NCBI GenBank assembly: GCA_021295155.1
Contig: JAJTJC010000035.1
Span: 1,054,001-1,118,000 of the forward strand
Length of the DNA: 64,000 nucleotides
Origin: Flavobacteriaceae bacterium D16
GTDB lineage: Bacteria > Bacteroidota > Bacteroidia > Flavobacteriales > Flavobacteriaceae
Direction of reading: 5' to 3'
Both the position numbers and the translations under genes were made by a program. Of this stretch, positions 34,321 to 43,628 are shown in pieces (within the stretch, counting starts at the first letter, position 1; each line of letters begins with the position of its first letter). The notes beneath the pieces are model-generated. The model saw only the letters and a program-made list of their open reading frames with translations, had not been told where the DNA came from and did not search any database.

Positions 34321-35736
34321 TCAGGACTGCTTTGTACTCGGACAGACGAAATCCGAAGTGGGTAATCCGGCTTTCTTCATTGCGGTGAAGCCACCGGCAA
34401 TGTCAACCAGGTTATGGATACCCCTGCTTTTCAATATGGAAGCTGCTATTACTGAACGATAGCCACCTGCACAATGCACATAAAAGGTTTTGTCCGACGG
34501 GAATCCTGCAAGATGCTTATTTAGTAAAGACAAAGGTGAATTCACAGCGTCCTCCAGGTGTTCGGCAGCGTATTCACTCTCTTTCCGGACATCAAATACG
34601 GGGTATTCTTTTTGGGTCAATATTGCACGGATTTCTTCTGGTGTCTGGGATTTGAGTGTATCAACTTCCTTCCCCGATGCCTGCCAAGTCTCAAAACCAC
34701 CTTCAAGATAGCCCAAAGTATTATCGAAACCTACACGAGACAAACGGGTTACCGTTTCCTCCTCCTTGCCTTCTGGAGTTACCAGAAGAATGGGCTGCTT
34801 TACATCTGCGATAAGCGCACCAACCCAGGGGGCAAAATCGCCTTTAAGACCAATAAAAATAGACCTTGGAATATGTCCGTTTACAAAATCGTCCTGGTGC
34901 CTTACATCCAGAATAACGGCAGTTGTTTCATTGGCCGCCGCTTCAAAAGCCTCCGGTGAGAGCGCACGCGTTCCCCGTTCCAGTATAGCCCCGATATCTT
35001 CATATCCCTCCCGGTTGAGCTTTACGTTTGCTGGAAAATATTTAGGGGGTGGCAACAGCCCTTCGGTTACCTCTTTGATAAACTCATCACGGGTCATATC
35101 GGCCCTTAAAGCGTAATTCATTTTTTTCTGATTGCCCAGGGTATCCACTGTTTCCTTCATCATATTCTTCCCACAGGCAGATCCTGCACCATGCGCAGGA
35201 TACACTATGAGGTCGTCAGACAGGGGCATTATTTTGGTTCTCAAGCTGTCAAAAAGCATCCCGGCCAGCTGCTCCTGAGTCATATCTGCCGCCTTTTGAG
35301 CCAGGTCAGGCCTACCCACATCACCGAGAAACAACGTATCGCCGGAGAAGATTGCGTGATCTTTACCATTTTCGTCAATTAGTAAGTAGGTGGTACTTTC
35401 CATGGTGTGTCCCGGAGTGTGAAGCACCTTTAATGTAATCTTTCCTAATTGAAATTCCTGTTGATCCTCTGCTATGATCGCATCAAAGGAGGGGTTGGCC
35501 AGTGGACCGTAAACTATCGGAGCCCCGGTTTGCCGTGAAAGGGTAACATGACCGCTTACAAAATCGGCGTGGAAATGGGTCTCGAATATGTACTTTATGC
35601 TTGCTCCGGATTCCTGAGCACGCCTCAGATAGGGTTCCGTTTCGCGCAAAGGATCAATAATGGCTGCTTCCCCTTCGCTCTCAATATAATAAGCACCCTG
35701 GGCCAGGCATCCGGTATATATTTGTTCAATCTTCAT
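34321..35736 (-). CDS. Metallo-beta-lactamase-fold protein with two rhodanese domains (persulfide dioxygenase-like)
   Basis: A 471-residue cytoplasmic protein. Residues about 1-235 are a metallo-beta-lactamase fold of the glyoxalase II/persulfide dioxygenase type, with ETHFHADFVSGH, LHTPGHT, FSGDTLF and VYPAHGAG metal ligands. Two rhodanese domains follow (about 265-360 and 370-465). The first has no Cys at its active-site loop (LVTPEGKE); the second has YVHCAGGYRS with the catalytic Cys. This arrangement is common in sulfide detoxification and in transfer of sulfane sulfur. It sits with a DUF2892 gene, a SulP permease and a Crp/Fnr regulator. Confidence 0.88.
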   Translation of the reverse strand: MKIEQIYTGCLAQGAYYIESEGEAAIIDPLRETEPYLRRAQESGASIKYIFETHFHADFVSGHVTLSRQTGAPIVYGPLANPSFDAIIAEDQQEFQLGKITLKVLHTPGHTMESTTYLLIDENGKDHAIFSGDTLFLGDVGRPDLAQKAADMTQEQLAGMLFDSLRTKIMPLSDDLIVYPAHGAGSACGKNMMKETVDTLGNQKKMNYALRADMTRDEFIKEVTEGLLPPPKYFPANVKLNREGYEDIGAILERGTRALSPEAFEAAANETTAVILDVRHQDDFVNGHIPRSIFIGLKGDFAPWVGALIADVKQPILLVTPEGKEEETVTRLSRVGFDNTLGYLEGGFETWQASGKEVDTLKSQTPEEIRAILTQKEYPVFDVRKESEYAAEHLEDAVNSPLSLLNKHLAGFPSDKTFYVHCAGGYRSVIAASILKSRGIHNLVDIAGGFTAMKKAGLPTSDFVCPSTKQS

Positions 35737-35755
35737 CTCTGTTTCAAATTTTTGT

Positions 35756-35763
35756 CAAAATTA
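35756..35763 (-). promoter_or_regulatory. -7 promoter box of the beta-lactamase-fold/rhodanese gene
   Basis: The minus-strand reading is TAATTTTG, matching TAnnTTTG, 20 nt before the ATG at 35736. It lies inside the short space after the SulP stop. Confidence 0.4.
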
Positions 35764-35790
35764 AGGCATTTACAAGGCATAATGTTAACC

Positions 35791-37521
35791 TCAGTTAGCT
35801 GACTTTTTACTTTGCCAGGTTACTTTTTTCTGTAAAGGCGTGGGTGTTTCTTTGCCATCATGGTAGGCCACAGCTTCTACAATTCTCACAAACAAATGGG
35901 ATTTGGGAATTACCTCAAGCAGGGCACTGTCAAAAATTATGTCTCGTAATGGGCCTATAGCCCCAGTTATGTAAAATTGCTTACCCTCTTCCCGAAGCTT
36001 AGTAATGGTTTTATGGAGCATACGGGTAGCCGTAGAATCTATATAATTAATGGCTTCTGCGTTGAGGATAACTGCCTCCAATTGGGGACCCTTCTCTTTT
36101 ACATATTTAAAAAGTTGCCTTTTGAAAAAACTGCAGTTCCCGAAATACAGCTGGTCATCAAAACGAACGATTAGCAAATCCTCTCGAATATTCTGATCCC
36201 CTGTGAATCGGTCCACATTGCGATAGTAATCCGTACCCTTAATATTCTCCAGCACAGCAAAATGCGGATTCGAAGTACGATACAACATTAACAACAAGGA
36301 TAACAATACCCCTACGAGTATACCTTCTGTAATGCCTACAAACAAGGTAAGCAGGAAGGTGCCTAATAGGATAAAGAATTCATCCCTTCTCCTGTGCCAG
36401 AGGGATAGGGCATAGGATACGTCTATCAGCCTGAATACGGTAACCATAATAATGCTGGCCAGGACCGCCTTGGGGAGGTAATAAAACACAGGTGTGAGGA
36501 AAAGGAGTGTGACCACTACCACCACTCCGGAAATCAACCCGGAAATATTAGAACGTGCACCGGAATCAAATAGCAATGCAGACCTTGAGAAGCTTGCCGT
36601 AACGGGGTACGCCTGAAAAAAGGAACCCAACATATTGGATAAGCCCAGTGCCCGCAATTCCTGATTGGGGTCCAAACGATCTTCGTTACTCTTGTCCTCA
36701 ATACCCTTGGCAATAGAAATTGCTTCCAAATAGCCTATCATCGCAAGCGTAAGGGCTATGGGCCACAGTTTCAGTATCATTTCCAGACTCAATTCCGGTA
36801 TTGCAAAGGCAGGCAGGCCCATGGGTATGGAACCAACCAAACGCACACCTCTGGCCTCCAGATCAAAAATAAAGGCGGCAAGAATCCCAAGAACAACCAC
36901 CAGCAAGATCGCCGGAAACTTTCGCTTCCATTTCCGGAAAAGAAGGATGATTATGATTCCGAGTAATCCAATCAGCAGGTCGAATCCCTGAATATTAGGC
37001 AAGGCCTCAAATGCATTGATAATTAACTCATAAATGCGATTACTTTCGGGGATTTTAGCACCAAATAAATGTTTTAGCTGACTTAGCATAATGATTAAAG
37101 CCGCGGCAGAAATAAAACCACTGATCACAGGTCTGGACAGAAAGTTTACCAAAAACCCCATACGGAGGACTCCTAACGCCAGCTGGATGGCCCCTACAAA
37201 AAAGGCCAGGGCAATAGCGAGTGCAATATATTCCGCAGGTCCATTAGCTCCCAGAATACCCAAACCGGCAGCAACCAACAGGGAATCCATGGCAACCGGT
37301 CCTATTCCCAAATACCTTGAAGTGCCAAATACGCTATAAACCAAAAGGGGAAATAGGGAGGCATAAAGACCATAAACCGGGGGAAGCCCGGCAATCATTG
37401 CATAAGCCATTCCCTGTGGAACCAATAGTATCCCAACAGAAAGACCGGATCCCAAATCACGTGGAAAATCCGCTTTGGAATAACGAGATAGCCAGTCAAA
37501 AACAGGAAAATAGCGTTGCAT
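35791..37521 (-). CDS. SulP-family anion permease with STAS domain
   Basis: The 576-residue protein has a 10-14-helix transporter core beginning DLGSGLSVGILLVPQGMAYAMIAGLPPVYGLYASLFPLLVYSVFGTS and including the family's FSRSALLFDSGARSNISGL, then a C-terminal STAS domain (about residues 450-555, with ILNAEAINYIDSTATRML). Family members transport sulfate, bicarbonate or other anions. Its place beside sulfur-handling genes favours sulfate or a related sulfur anion, but that is inference. The start at 37519-37521 is supported by the conserved VFDWLSRYSKADFPRDL beginning. Confidence 0.93.
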   Translation of the reverse strand: MQRYFPVFDWLSRYSKADFPRDLGSGLSVGILLVPQGMAYAMIAGLPPVYGLYASLFPLLVYSVFGTSRYLGIGPVAMDSLLVAAGLGILGANGPAEYIALAIALAFFVGAIQLALGVLRMGFLVNFLSRPVISGFISAAALIIMLSQLKHLFGAKIPESNRIYELIINAFEALPNIQGFDLLIGLLGIIIILLFRKWKRKFPAILLVVVLGILAAFIFDLEARGVRLVGSIPMGLPAFAIPELSLEMILKLWPIALTLAMIGYLEAISIAKGIEDKSNEDRLDPNQELRALGLSNMLGSFFQAYPVTASFSRSALLFDSGARSNISGLISGVVVVVTLLFLTPVFYYLPKAVLASIIMVTVFRLIDVSYALSLWHRRRDEFFILLGTFLLTLFVGITEGILVGVLLSLLLMLYRTSNPHFAVLENIKGTDYYRNVDRFTGDQNIREDLLIVRFDDQLYFGNCSFFKRQLFKYVKEKGPQLEAVILNAEAINYIDSTATRMLHKTITKLREEGKQFYITGAIGPLRDIIFDSALLEVIPKSHLFVRIVEAVAYHDGKETPTPLQKKVTWQSKKSAN

Positions 37522-37579
37522 TTTCCAAATGTACTACTTAATCAGAAATCCATTCAGGTGACAAAGGGGTAAACCAAAA

Positions 37580-38488
37580 CTATTGCTTGAAATAATCTTT
37601 CCTGTAGAATTCAGCCAGTTCCGGAGTGAGCACTAGAATTTCAGGCTTATCTTTCCTAAGCATCACCTGCCAGTTGTTATAAGCTTCCCAGTCTTCATTC
37701 TGGTACAGGGCAGGACCATAAGTCTGTACCAAACGCTGTCTTAGCCGGTCTTCCTCACCTTTGCCCGTTAATATCCAGACAACATTCAACTTACCATCCC
37801 CGAATCTGGCTTCAAATTTTCTGAGGAATCCCGCATATGGTACCCCAAAACAGTCTATCTGCAGCTGGGCGTTGGGATCACTGCCATCCAGCTGCTGTTC
37901 ATATGTAAATGCTGAAGCAGCTTCAAGAGCAGGTTTCAATGCTTCCAGGGAAGCTCCCATTTGCAGGTATTCCGGGATTAAAACGGAAGGGTCAATCGGA
38001 TCATTATTACTCTTATTAACAGGTAAATACGGGTTATTCCAGGTAAAAAGGTTGGGGTGAGCGGCCTCAGGAGTGAGTAGCCAAACTTTATCTTCTTCTG
38101 TTTTCGCTATTATCAGGTCTTTCCAATACCCTTTAAAATCCATGTAGGTCTGTGCTGTATCCTTGCGATGGCCGGTTAAAGCTTTAACCGCATTGCCGTA
38201 GGCCTCAATATAAACCAGCTTATCATCGGCAAAAGTAAAAACCAACTCTGCTATAGTACCCCTGGCCGAATTGTAATTCAGGCTTACCAAATGCTCCTCT
38301 TTCTTTCTGGCGAGCGGGAACGAGGTTTTATCTGGGGAATAGACCGAAACCTCCTGGGCATGGGATTCGATCTTTGCCCTGGCACTGCTCAGGGATTCCT
38401 GCCATTCTAATCCATAAAAAAGTTCTTCTGTCTGATCAAAGCTGGTGAAGACCATAAAGACCATGATGATATAAATACACTTATGCAT
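37580..38488 (-). CDS. Secreted protein, unknown function
   Basis: The 302-residue product has a weak signal peptide (residues about 1-17, ending VFTSF). The remainder is a mixed alpha/beta protein with repeated short tracts around Trp and Tyr (LFYGLEWQESL, KGYWKDLIIAKTEEDKVWLLTPE, WQVMLRKDKPEILVLTPEL). The two "...VWLLTPE / ILVLTPE" segments suggest an internal duplication of one domain. I recognise no family. It precedes the SulP gene on the same strand by 58 nt. Confidence 0.6.
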   Translation of the reverse strand: MHKCIYIIMVFMVFTSFDQTEELFYGLEWQESLSSARAKIESHAQEVSVYSPDKTSFPLARKKEEHLVSLNYNSARGTIAELVFTFADDKLVYIEAYGNAVKALTGHRKDTAQTYMDFKGYWKDLIIAKTEEDKVWLLTPEAAHPNLFTWNNPYLPVNKSNNDPIDPSVLIPEYLQMGASLEALKPALEAASAFTYEQQLDGSDPNAQLQIDCFGVPYAGFLRKFEARFGDGKLNVVWILTGKGEEDRLRQRLVQTYGPALYQNEDWEAYNNWQVMLRKDKPEILVLTPELAEFYRKDYFKQ

Positions 38489-38572
38489 ATGACATTTAGA
38501 TCAAGAAATTGATATAACGCAAAGACAAGAAAATCCCGGGTTTGTTACAGCTTCACTCCAGGATTAAGAGAA

Positions 38573-39205
38573 TTAAAGTTCAAGTACCTTAATCTGATTT
38601 CGGTTGAGTTTGATCTTACCTTCTTTTTCAAGGCTCTTCAAAAGTCTCGAAACAACTACTCTGGAGGTATGCAGGTCCCGGGCCACTTCCAGGTGAGTAG
38701 CGTAAATAACATCATCATGAGTTACCATAGCCTTGTCCCTTAGGTATTTTAATAGGCGCTCATCCATTTTCATAAAGGCAAGAGTGTCTACGGTTTCCAA
38801 GAGTTCGGAAAGTCGCGTATGGTAGCTATCCAGTATAAATTGTCGCCAACTGGTATAGCGACTTAGCCACTCTTCCATTTTTTCAATCGGAATCATGAGT
38901 AGTTCGGTATCTGTCTCGGCTACAGCGCGAATTTCACTTTTGCCAGTACCCATGCAACACGAAAAGGTCATGGCACAGGTATCTCCTTTCTCAATAAAAT
39001 AAAGGATCAGCTCGTCTCCTACCTCATCTTCACGCAAAATCTTGATGGCCCCGCTAAACAACAGGGGCATAGCGTTAATAGACTGTCCAATATCCATCAA
39101 GGTTTCTCCCTGCTTCACTTTTTTACAAACTCCAGCAGCTTCTATCTCATTGAGTAATTCCTCCTCAAAGAGATAGCCATAGTGCCTTTCTAATAATGCG
39201 CGCAT
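38573..39205 (-). CDS. Crp/Fnr-family transcriptional regulator
   Basis: A 210-residue regulator. Residues about 10-130 form the cyclic-nucleotide-binding fold (GETLMDIGQSINAMPLLFSGAIKI...), with a Cys pair CCMGTG near residue 83. A C-terminal HTH (about 145-210) includes THLEVARDLHTSRVVVSRLLKSLEKEG, the DNA-recognition helix. In Bacteroidota similar regulators often sit beside SulP, DUF2892 and rhodanese genes, and may respond to sulfide or redox state. The signal is not known. The Cys pair is a possible sensor site, by inference. Confidence 0.88.
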   Translation of the reverse strand: MRALLERHYGYLFEEELLNEIEAAGVCKKVKQGETLMDIGQSINAMPLLFSGAIKILREDEVGDELILYFIEKGDTCAMTFSCCMGTGKSEIRAVAETDTELLMIPIEKMEEWLSRYTSWRQFILDSYHTRLSELLETVDTLAFMKMDERLLKYLRDKAMVTHDDVIYATHLEVARDLHTSRVVVSRLLKSLEKEGKIKLNRNQIKVLEL

Positions 39206-39226
39206 AAATTTATTTAGTTAGTCAAA

Positions 39227-40006
39227 TTACTTTTGAGGGATGATGTTTACCGAATAGGTCTTTCCTTCCCGACCAAGGTAATCAAATCCGTCGTGTAAAA
39301 ATTGCTGCGGTCTGGAATAGGGGTAATAAGTAACCGGTTCAATGCAAATCATATTGGGCACCTCTGTCCATAACATAAAGTTATCAAATCCTTTTGTCTT
39401 TATTTGAACCTTACATTGGTCCAATAAAACAATCTCGCTGATACCGGGAACTTCTAGTGCCTGGCTTCCGGCCTCCATTACCTCATCTAAGGTTATCTCA
39501 AGCGTACCTGCCTGCAACAGGGGCTTATCCGCAGTGAGGTTAAAGGCGGGATGATACCCTAACATATAAGGCATATCCAGATCACCACTAAGCTTGAATG
39601 CTATGCTAAGGCCCTCATCATTCAGCTCAAATTCTTTGGTGAAATCAAAGGAATAAGGCCACATTAAATATTGCATAGGAGACTTATTCGGATACTTGGA
39701 ATTCTTGACAATAGTTCCGGCCGTGTAACTTTTTCGATATGAGGCCGCGTTTGCAGAGACCTCCAGAGGTTGATACTTCAATTCCCTTAGCAAACCATGT
39801 TGGTCCTGAATGGCATTACCCTTAGACACCTGTACGCGGTACGCGGTTTCTGCCGTAGGGCCAATTACCGGAAACATCTCCGTATCACTATGGGACCACC
39901 CTGGTTGCCCTTTCTGGTGAATTAGCTCTAAGCCATAAAAAGTATACCCAACAAGTTCCCCCTGATCAATCCTAACCAGGTGATTGCCTTTTTTTAAATT
40001 GTCCAT
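39227..40006 (-). CDS. Aldose 1-epimerase-like (galactose mutarotase) protein
   Basis: The 259-residue protein starts MDNLKKGNHLV at ATG 40004-40006; the longer frame to 40135 runs into the M20 gene. Conserved parts are FPVIGPTAE, QHGLLRELKYQP (with the catalytic-type His), YMLGYHPAFNL, and the C-terminal CIEPVTYYP where Glu would act as base. The fold converts alpha- and beta-anomers of sugars. The start overlaps the M20 stop (TAATG), so both are translated together. Substrate is unknown. Confidence 0.82.
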   Translation of the reverse strand: MDNLKKGNHLVRIDQGELVGYTFYGLELIHQKGQPGWSHSDTEMFPVIGPTAETAYRVQVSKGNAIQDQHGLLRELKYQPLEVSANAASYRKSYTAGTIVKNSKYPNKSPMQYLMWPYSFDFTKEFELNDEGLSIAFKLSGDLDMPYMLGYHPAFNLTADKPLLQAGTLEITLDEVMEAGSQALEVPGISEIVLLDQCKVQIKTKGFDNFMLWTEVPNMICIEPVTYYPYSRPQQFLHDGFDYLGREGKTYSVNIIPQK

Positions 40007-41307
40007 TACTTTTCGTTGATAAGTCTGTAAATCATAATAGCTGTGCGTTTGGTCAGCTCTGAAAACGTGTTCAAATTTACAGTTTCCTCTGGCGTATGCG
40101 CTCCGGATCCCATGGTACCCAGTCCGTCCAGACAATCTACATAGGCCGCCACAAAAGAGGTGTCTGCTGCTCCGCGTTTACCAGGATCGTATGGGAGGAC
40201 TTCTCCCTGACCGAGATCAAGGCTTACTTCATTGAGCTTCGCTAAAAGATTGAGATTCCCTTCTGTTGGGCCCATAGCCGGGTAACTATCCGTAAAGTTT
40301 ATCCTGGCAGAAGTGTTGGGCAGGTTATTGCTTACTATCTCCCTCATTTTATTCCGAGCCTCTTCCTTTTGTTCTTCCGAAATAAAACGAAGACCACCGC
40401 GAACCAATGCCTTCTGTGCTACTACATTGCTTTTACCAAAAACTTCAGCCTTGGATGATTTTTGGTCGTAATCGACAAAAGTACCCCCAAGCAGGATCCC
40501 CGGATTAAACGTCAGGTATTCTTCCCCCCGCACTTCCTCATAGAAGGCATTAAGGATACGGGACATTTCAAAAACCGCTCCTGCACCAACCCTTTCATTA
40601 AAAATACCACTGGAATGGGCTCGCTTACCCTCCACCTCAACTTCCCATCCGGAAGCTCCGCGACGTGCTACAGTGGCGTAATTAAAACCTGTTGAAGTTT
40701 CAAATCCCAATGCTATATCACTGCGCTTTGCCGCTTCGATCAGATCCTTCCTGCTTATGGAAAGGGGTTTACCCGTGCTTTCCTCGTCTCCTGTAAATGC
40801 CACTATTATCTGGGCATTGTTAAGCAAACCATTCTCCTGCAGAGCCTTTAGAGCGTAGAGTATTATTACATTCCCTCCTTTCATATCATTTCCGCCAGGC
40901 GCATGAGCGATACTATCATTGACCATTTTAAAAGTCTGGAAGGGACTATCTTCTTCAAAGACGGTATCCAAATGACCGATCAATAATAGTTTCTTTCCGC
41001 GGTTTCCGTTTATCTCGGCAAACATATGCCCGGCCCGGTTCATTTCCTCTGGCATAGCAATCCACCTCGAGCCAAAACCTATATCCTCAAAGGCTTCAGA
41101 AAAAACCTCGCCTACTTCCTTTACCCCATCTTTGTTGAGCGTACCGCTATTGATATTAACAACCCGTTCTAAAAAGGCAATAGCCTCATCATTATTTTCT
41201 TCAATGGTTTGTACAATCCTTTTTTCCTTTCCGGATAATTGCTGTGCAGATAGAGACCCTATTGTAAAAAGGACCACGACCAGCAGCATCATGAAATTTT
41301 TAAACAT
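40006..41307 (-). CDS. M20-family metallopeptidase/glutamate carboxypeptidase-like
   Basis: A 433-residue exported enzyme (signal peptide ending LSAQ). Zinc-binding motifs in order: LIGHLDTVFEEDS (His, Asp), GGNDMKGGNV (bridging Asp), AFTGDEESTGK (catalytic Glu and zinc Glu), GFETSTGF, and a final MGSGAHTPEETVNL with the last zinc His. The insertion domain (dimerisation) lies at about residues 205-310. These enzymes cleave C-terminal or pteroate-linked glutamate; carboxypeptidase G2 is the closest type I know. Expression is coupled to the epimerase-like gene. Confidence 0.9.
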   Translation of the reverse strand: MFKNFMMLLVVVLFTIGSLSAQQLSGKEKRIVQTIEENNDEAIAFLERVVNINSGTLNKDGVKEVGEVFSEAFEDIGFGSRWIAMPEEMNRAGHMFAEINGNRGKKLLLIGHLDTVFEEDSPFQTFKMVNDSIAHAPGGNDMKGGNVIILYALKALQENGLLNNAQIIVAFTGDEESTGKPLSISRKDLIEAAKRSDIALGFETSTGFNYATVARRGASGWEVEVEGKRAHSSGIFNERVGAGAVFEMSRILNAFYEEVRGEEYLTFNPGILLGGTFVDYDQKSSKAEVFGKSNVVAQKALVRGGLRFISEEQKEEARNKMREIVSNNLPNTSARINFTDSYPAMGPTEGNLNLLAKLNEVSLDLGQGEVLPYDPGKRGAADTSFVAAYVDCLDGLGTMGSGAHTPEETVNLNTFSELTKRTAIMIYRLINEK

Positions 41308-41328
41308 GCTGTTGAATTTTTGTATTTC

Positions 41329-42309
41329 TTATTCGAGAAACCCCTGTTCCCGCATCCAGTCATCATTGTACACCTTGCCCACATACCGGCTTCCATGGTC
41401 ATGGAATAGCACTACAACAACGTCTTCGGGGGTAAAATGTTCGGCGAGCTGCAGTACCCCTTTTATAGCCGCTCCAGCTGAATTACCCAGGAACATGCCT
41501 TCTTCCCGGGCGAGCCGACGGGTATAGATAGCGGCATCTTTGTCCGTGACTTTAGTAAACCCGTCGATGATATCGAAATTTACATTTTTTGGTAGAATGT
41601 CCTCCCCTATTCCCTCGGTTATATAAGGGTATATTTCATTCTCATCGAATATACCCGTCTCGTGGTATTTCTTAAAAACAGATCCATAGGTATCCACACC
41701 CCATATCTTGACATCAGGATTTCGGGATTTTAGGTAGCTGCCTACCCCCGATATTGTTCCTCCAGTGCCAACACCTACAATAAAATGGGTTACTTTCCCT
41801 GAGGTCTGCTCCCAAATCTCGGGACCAGTGGTCAGGTAATGTGCTTTGCAATTAGAAGGGTTATCGTACTGATTTACGTACCAGGAATTGGGAATCTCAG
41901 TAGCCAAACGCCGTGCGGTGGAATAGTAACTCCTGGGATCTTCAGGGGCAACATCCGTAGGACAAACATATACCTCCGATCCAACAGCCTTAAGGATATC
42001 AACTTTCTCTTTGGATTGTTTATCATTGATAACACAGATGATCTTGTATCCCTTGACCACAGCTGCAAGGGCCAGACCCATGCCTGTATTTCCCGAGGTA
42101 CCTTCTATAATAGTTCCTCCCGGTTTTAGTATCCCGGCTTGTTCAGCATCTTCAATCATCTGCAGGGCCATTCTGTCCTTAACCGAGTTACCCGGATTAA
42201 AGGTTTCATATTTGGCCAGAACAAGACAAGGGAGTTCTTTGGTGAGCTTGTTTATTTTTACCATTGGGGTGTGCCCGATGGTTTCGAGTATAGTATCAGC
42301 GTATTCCAT
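41329..42309 (-). CDS. Cysteine synthase/cystathionine beta-synthase-like PLP enzyme
   Basis: A 326-residue enzyme of the cysteine synthase/cystathionine beta-synthase family. NPGNSVKDRMA holds the Schiff-base lysine (near residue 44), EGTSGNTGMGLA is the substrate loop, GVGTGGTISG binds the cofactor phosphate. It likely makes cysteine or cystathionine from activated serine; no C-terminal CBS pair is present. The ATG at 42309 is preferred over TTG at 42318, because a -7 box ends 7 nt before it, which would give a leaderless message. Confidence 0.88.
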   Translation of the reverse strand: MEYADTILETIGHTPMVKINKLTKELPCLVLAKYETFNPGNSVKDRMALQMIEDAEQAGILKPGGTIIEGTSGNTGMGLALAAVVKGYKIICVINDKQSKEKVDILKAVGSEVYVCPTDVAPEDPRSYYSTARRLATEIPNSWYVNQYDNPSNCKAHYLTTGPEIWEQTSGKVTHFIVGVGTGGTISGVGSYLKSRNPDVKIWGVDTYGSVFKKYHETGIFDENEIYPYITEGIGEDILPKNVNFDIIDGFTKVTDKDAAIYTRRLAREEGMFLGNSAGAAIKGVLQLAEHFTPEDVVVVLFHDHGSRYVGKVYNDDWMREQGFLE

Positions 42310-42315
42310 GTGGTG

Positions 42316-42323
42316 CAAAGATA
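42316..42323 (-). promoter_or_regulatory. -7 promoter box of the cysteine synthase-like gene (leaderless type)
   Basis: TATCTTTG on the minus strand, with only 6 nt between its final G and the ATG at 42309. Transcription starting at the usual distance would begin at the start codon. Confidence 0.5.
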
Positions 42324-42382
42324 ATGTTCAGACTAACAAAGCTTCCTAGCTAAGAGATTAAAATATTGCTTAGAGGATTATC

Positions 42383-43624
42383 TTATTCGAATTGAATGGC
42401 CTTGACAGGTGTGATACGGGTAATGATAACAGATGGCAGAACCAACATCAACAAACACAGGACCAGAACCCCAATATTTAAAAGAAGTACTGTTGGGACA
42501 TCCAGAGAGACCGGGATGTAGTCAATGTAATATTCCTTTGGGTTAGGAAACTTAAAAAGTCGGTACCGATCCTGGATCCAGATCAGTCCCAGACCAAAAA
42601 GATTGCCCCAGAACAATCCCACCCCAATCAAATAAGCGGCATTGTAAAGAAATATCCTGCGAACCTGCCAGTTATCCGATCCCAAAGCCTTCATTATCCC
42701 TATCATTTGTGTACGTTCCAGGATTAGCACTAACAGCGCCGTTATCATGTTAATGCCCCCTACGATGATCATAATGCCTATAATAATGGCTATGTTGAAA
42801 TCAAAGAGACCAATCCATTCGAATATCTTGTAATACTTGCCCATGATAGTCTGTGTATCGAGGGTTGAAAGTGTAGTCCCATAGATCTCCGCACTCTTGG
42901 TTTCAATATCATCGAAGTTTTCCAGGAAAACCTCAAAATTGCCAACCTCATCGGCTTCCCAGCGATTCATCCGCTGCACATGCCGGATATCTATAAAAAG
43001 ATAAGTGCTGTCAAATTCCTCAAAACCACTATCATAGATCCCCACCACAATAAATTTCCTCTGGTTGGGTATTTTCGAAGGGTCTTCATCCCGCAGGAAA
43101 AAAGTGAAAAATTCATCTCCAACCCCCAATTGCAAACGATTAGCCATATAGGCTGATAGTAAAACCTCCTCATTCAATTCCCCTTTAAAATCCGGAATGC
43201 GTCCTCCTACCAGGTATTCTTCAAAGGCAGACCATTGATAGTCCTTCCCCACGCCTTTGGCGATTATACCTTCAAAAGTCTCTGAGGTGCGAATAATACC
43301 CGCCTTTGTGGCAACAGCCTGAACGTGAGCCACCCCCTCAACATTAGTGAACTCAGGATAAAACTCCTGGTTCAGGGATACCGGACTTACGGAGACGTCA
43401 GAAAGGTTGTTGTCGTAATTGTAGATCTGGATATGCCCATTGAAGACGGACACCTTTTCACGGATTTTTTCCTTGAGGCCTACGCCTGTGGCAATGGCAA
43501 CCAGCATCATGATAACCCCAAGAGCAATGGCTAAAACTGCTATTTTTATTATTGGGGCGGATATGCTAATTTTATGATCTCCGCCTTTGATAAGTCTCCT
43601 GGCAATAAAAAACGATAAATTCAA
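42383..43624 (-). CDS. ABC-transporter permease of the FtsX/LolC-E type
   Basis: A 413-residue protein starting with TTG at 43622-43624 (MNLSFFIARRL...). The longer frame would add about 100 residues that are not family-like. It has an N-terminal membrane segment (about residues 24-48, with a GVGLKEKIR after it), a large periplasmic domain and three C-terminal helices with IILILERTQMIGIMKALGSDNWQ, the classical FtsX-like region. LolC/LolE proteins lift lipoproteins from the inner membrane. No ATPase gene is adjacent. The TTG start is fixed by the promoter box 25 nt upstream. Confidence 0.85.
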   Translation of the reverse strand: MNLSFFIARRLIKGGDHKISISAPIIKIAVLAIALGVIMMLVAIATGVGLKEKIREKVSVFNGHIQIYNYDNNLSDVSVSPVSLNQEFYPEFTNVEGVAHVQAVATKAGIIRTSETFEGIIAKGVGKDYQWSAFEEYLVGGRIPDFKGELNEEVLLSAYMANRLQLGVGDEFFTFFLRDEDPSKIPNQRKFIVVGIYDSGFEEFDSTYLFIDIRHVQRMNRWEADEVGNFEVFLENFDDIETKSAEIYGTTLSTLDTQTIMGKYYKIFEWIGLFDFNIAIIIGIMIIVGGINMITALLVLILERTQMIGIMKALGSDNWQVRRIFLYNAAYLIGVGLFWGNLFGLGLIWIQDRYRLFKFPNPKEYYIDYIPVSLDVPTVLLLNIGVLVLCLLMLVLPSVIITRITPVKAIQFE

Positions 43625-43628
43625 GGTA

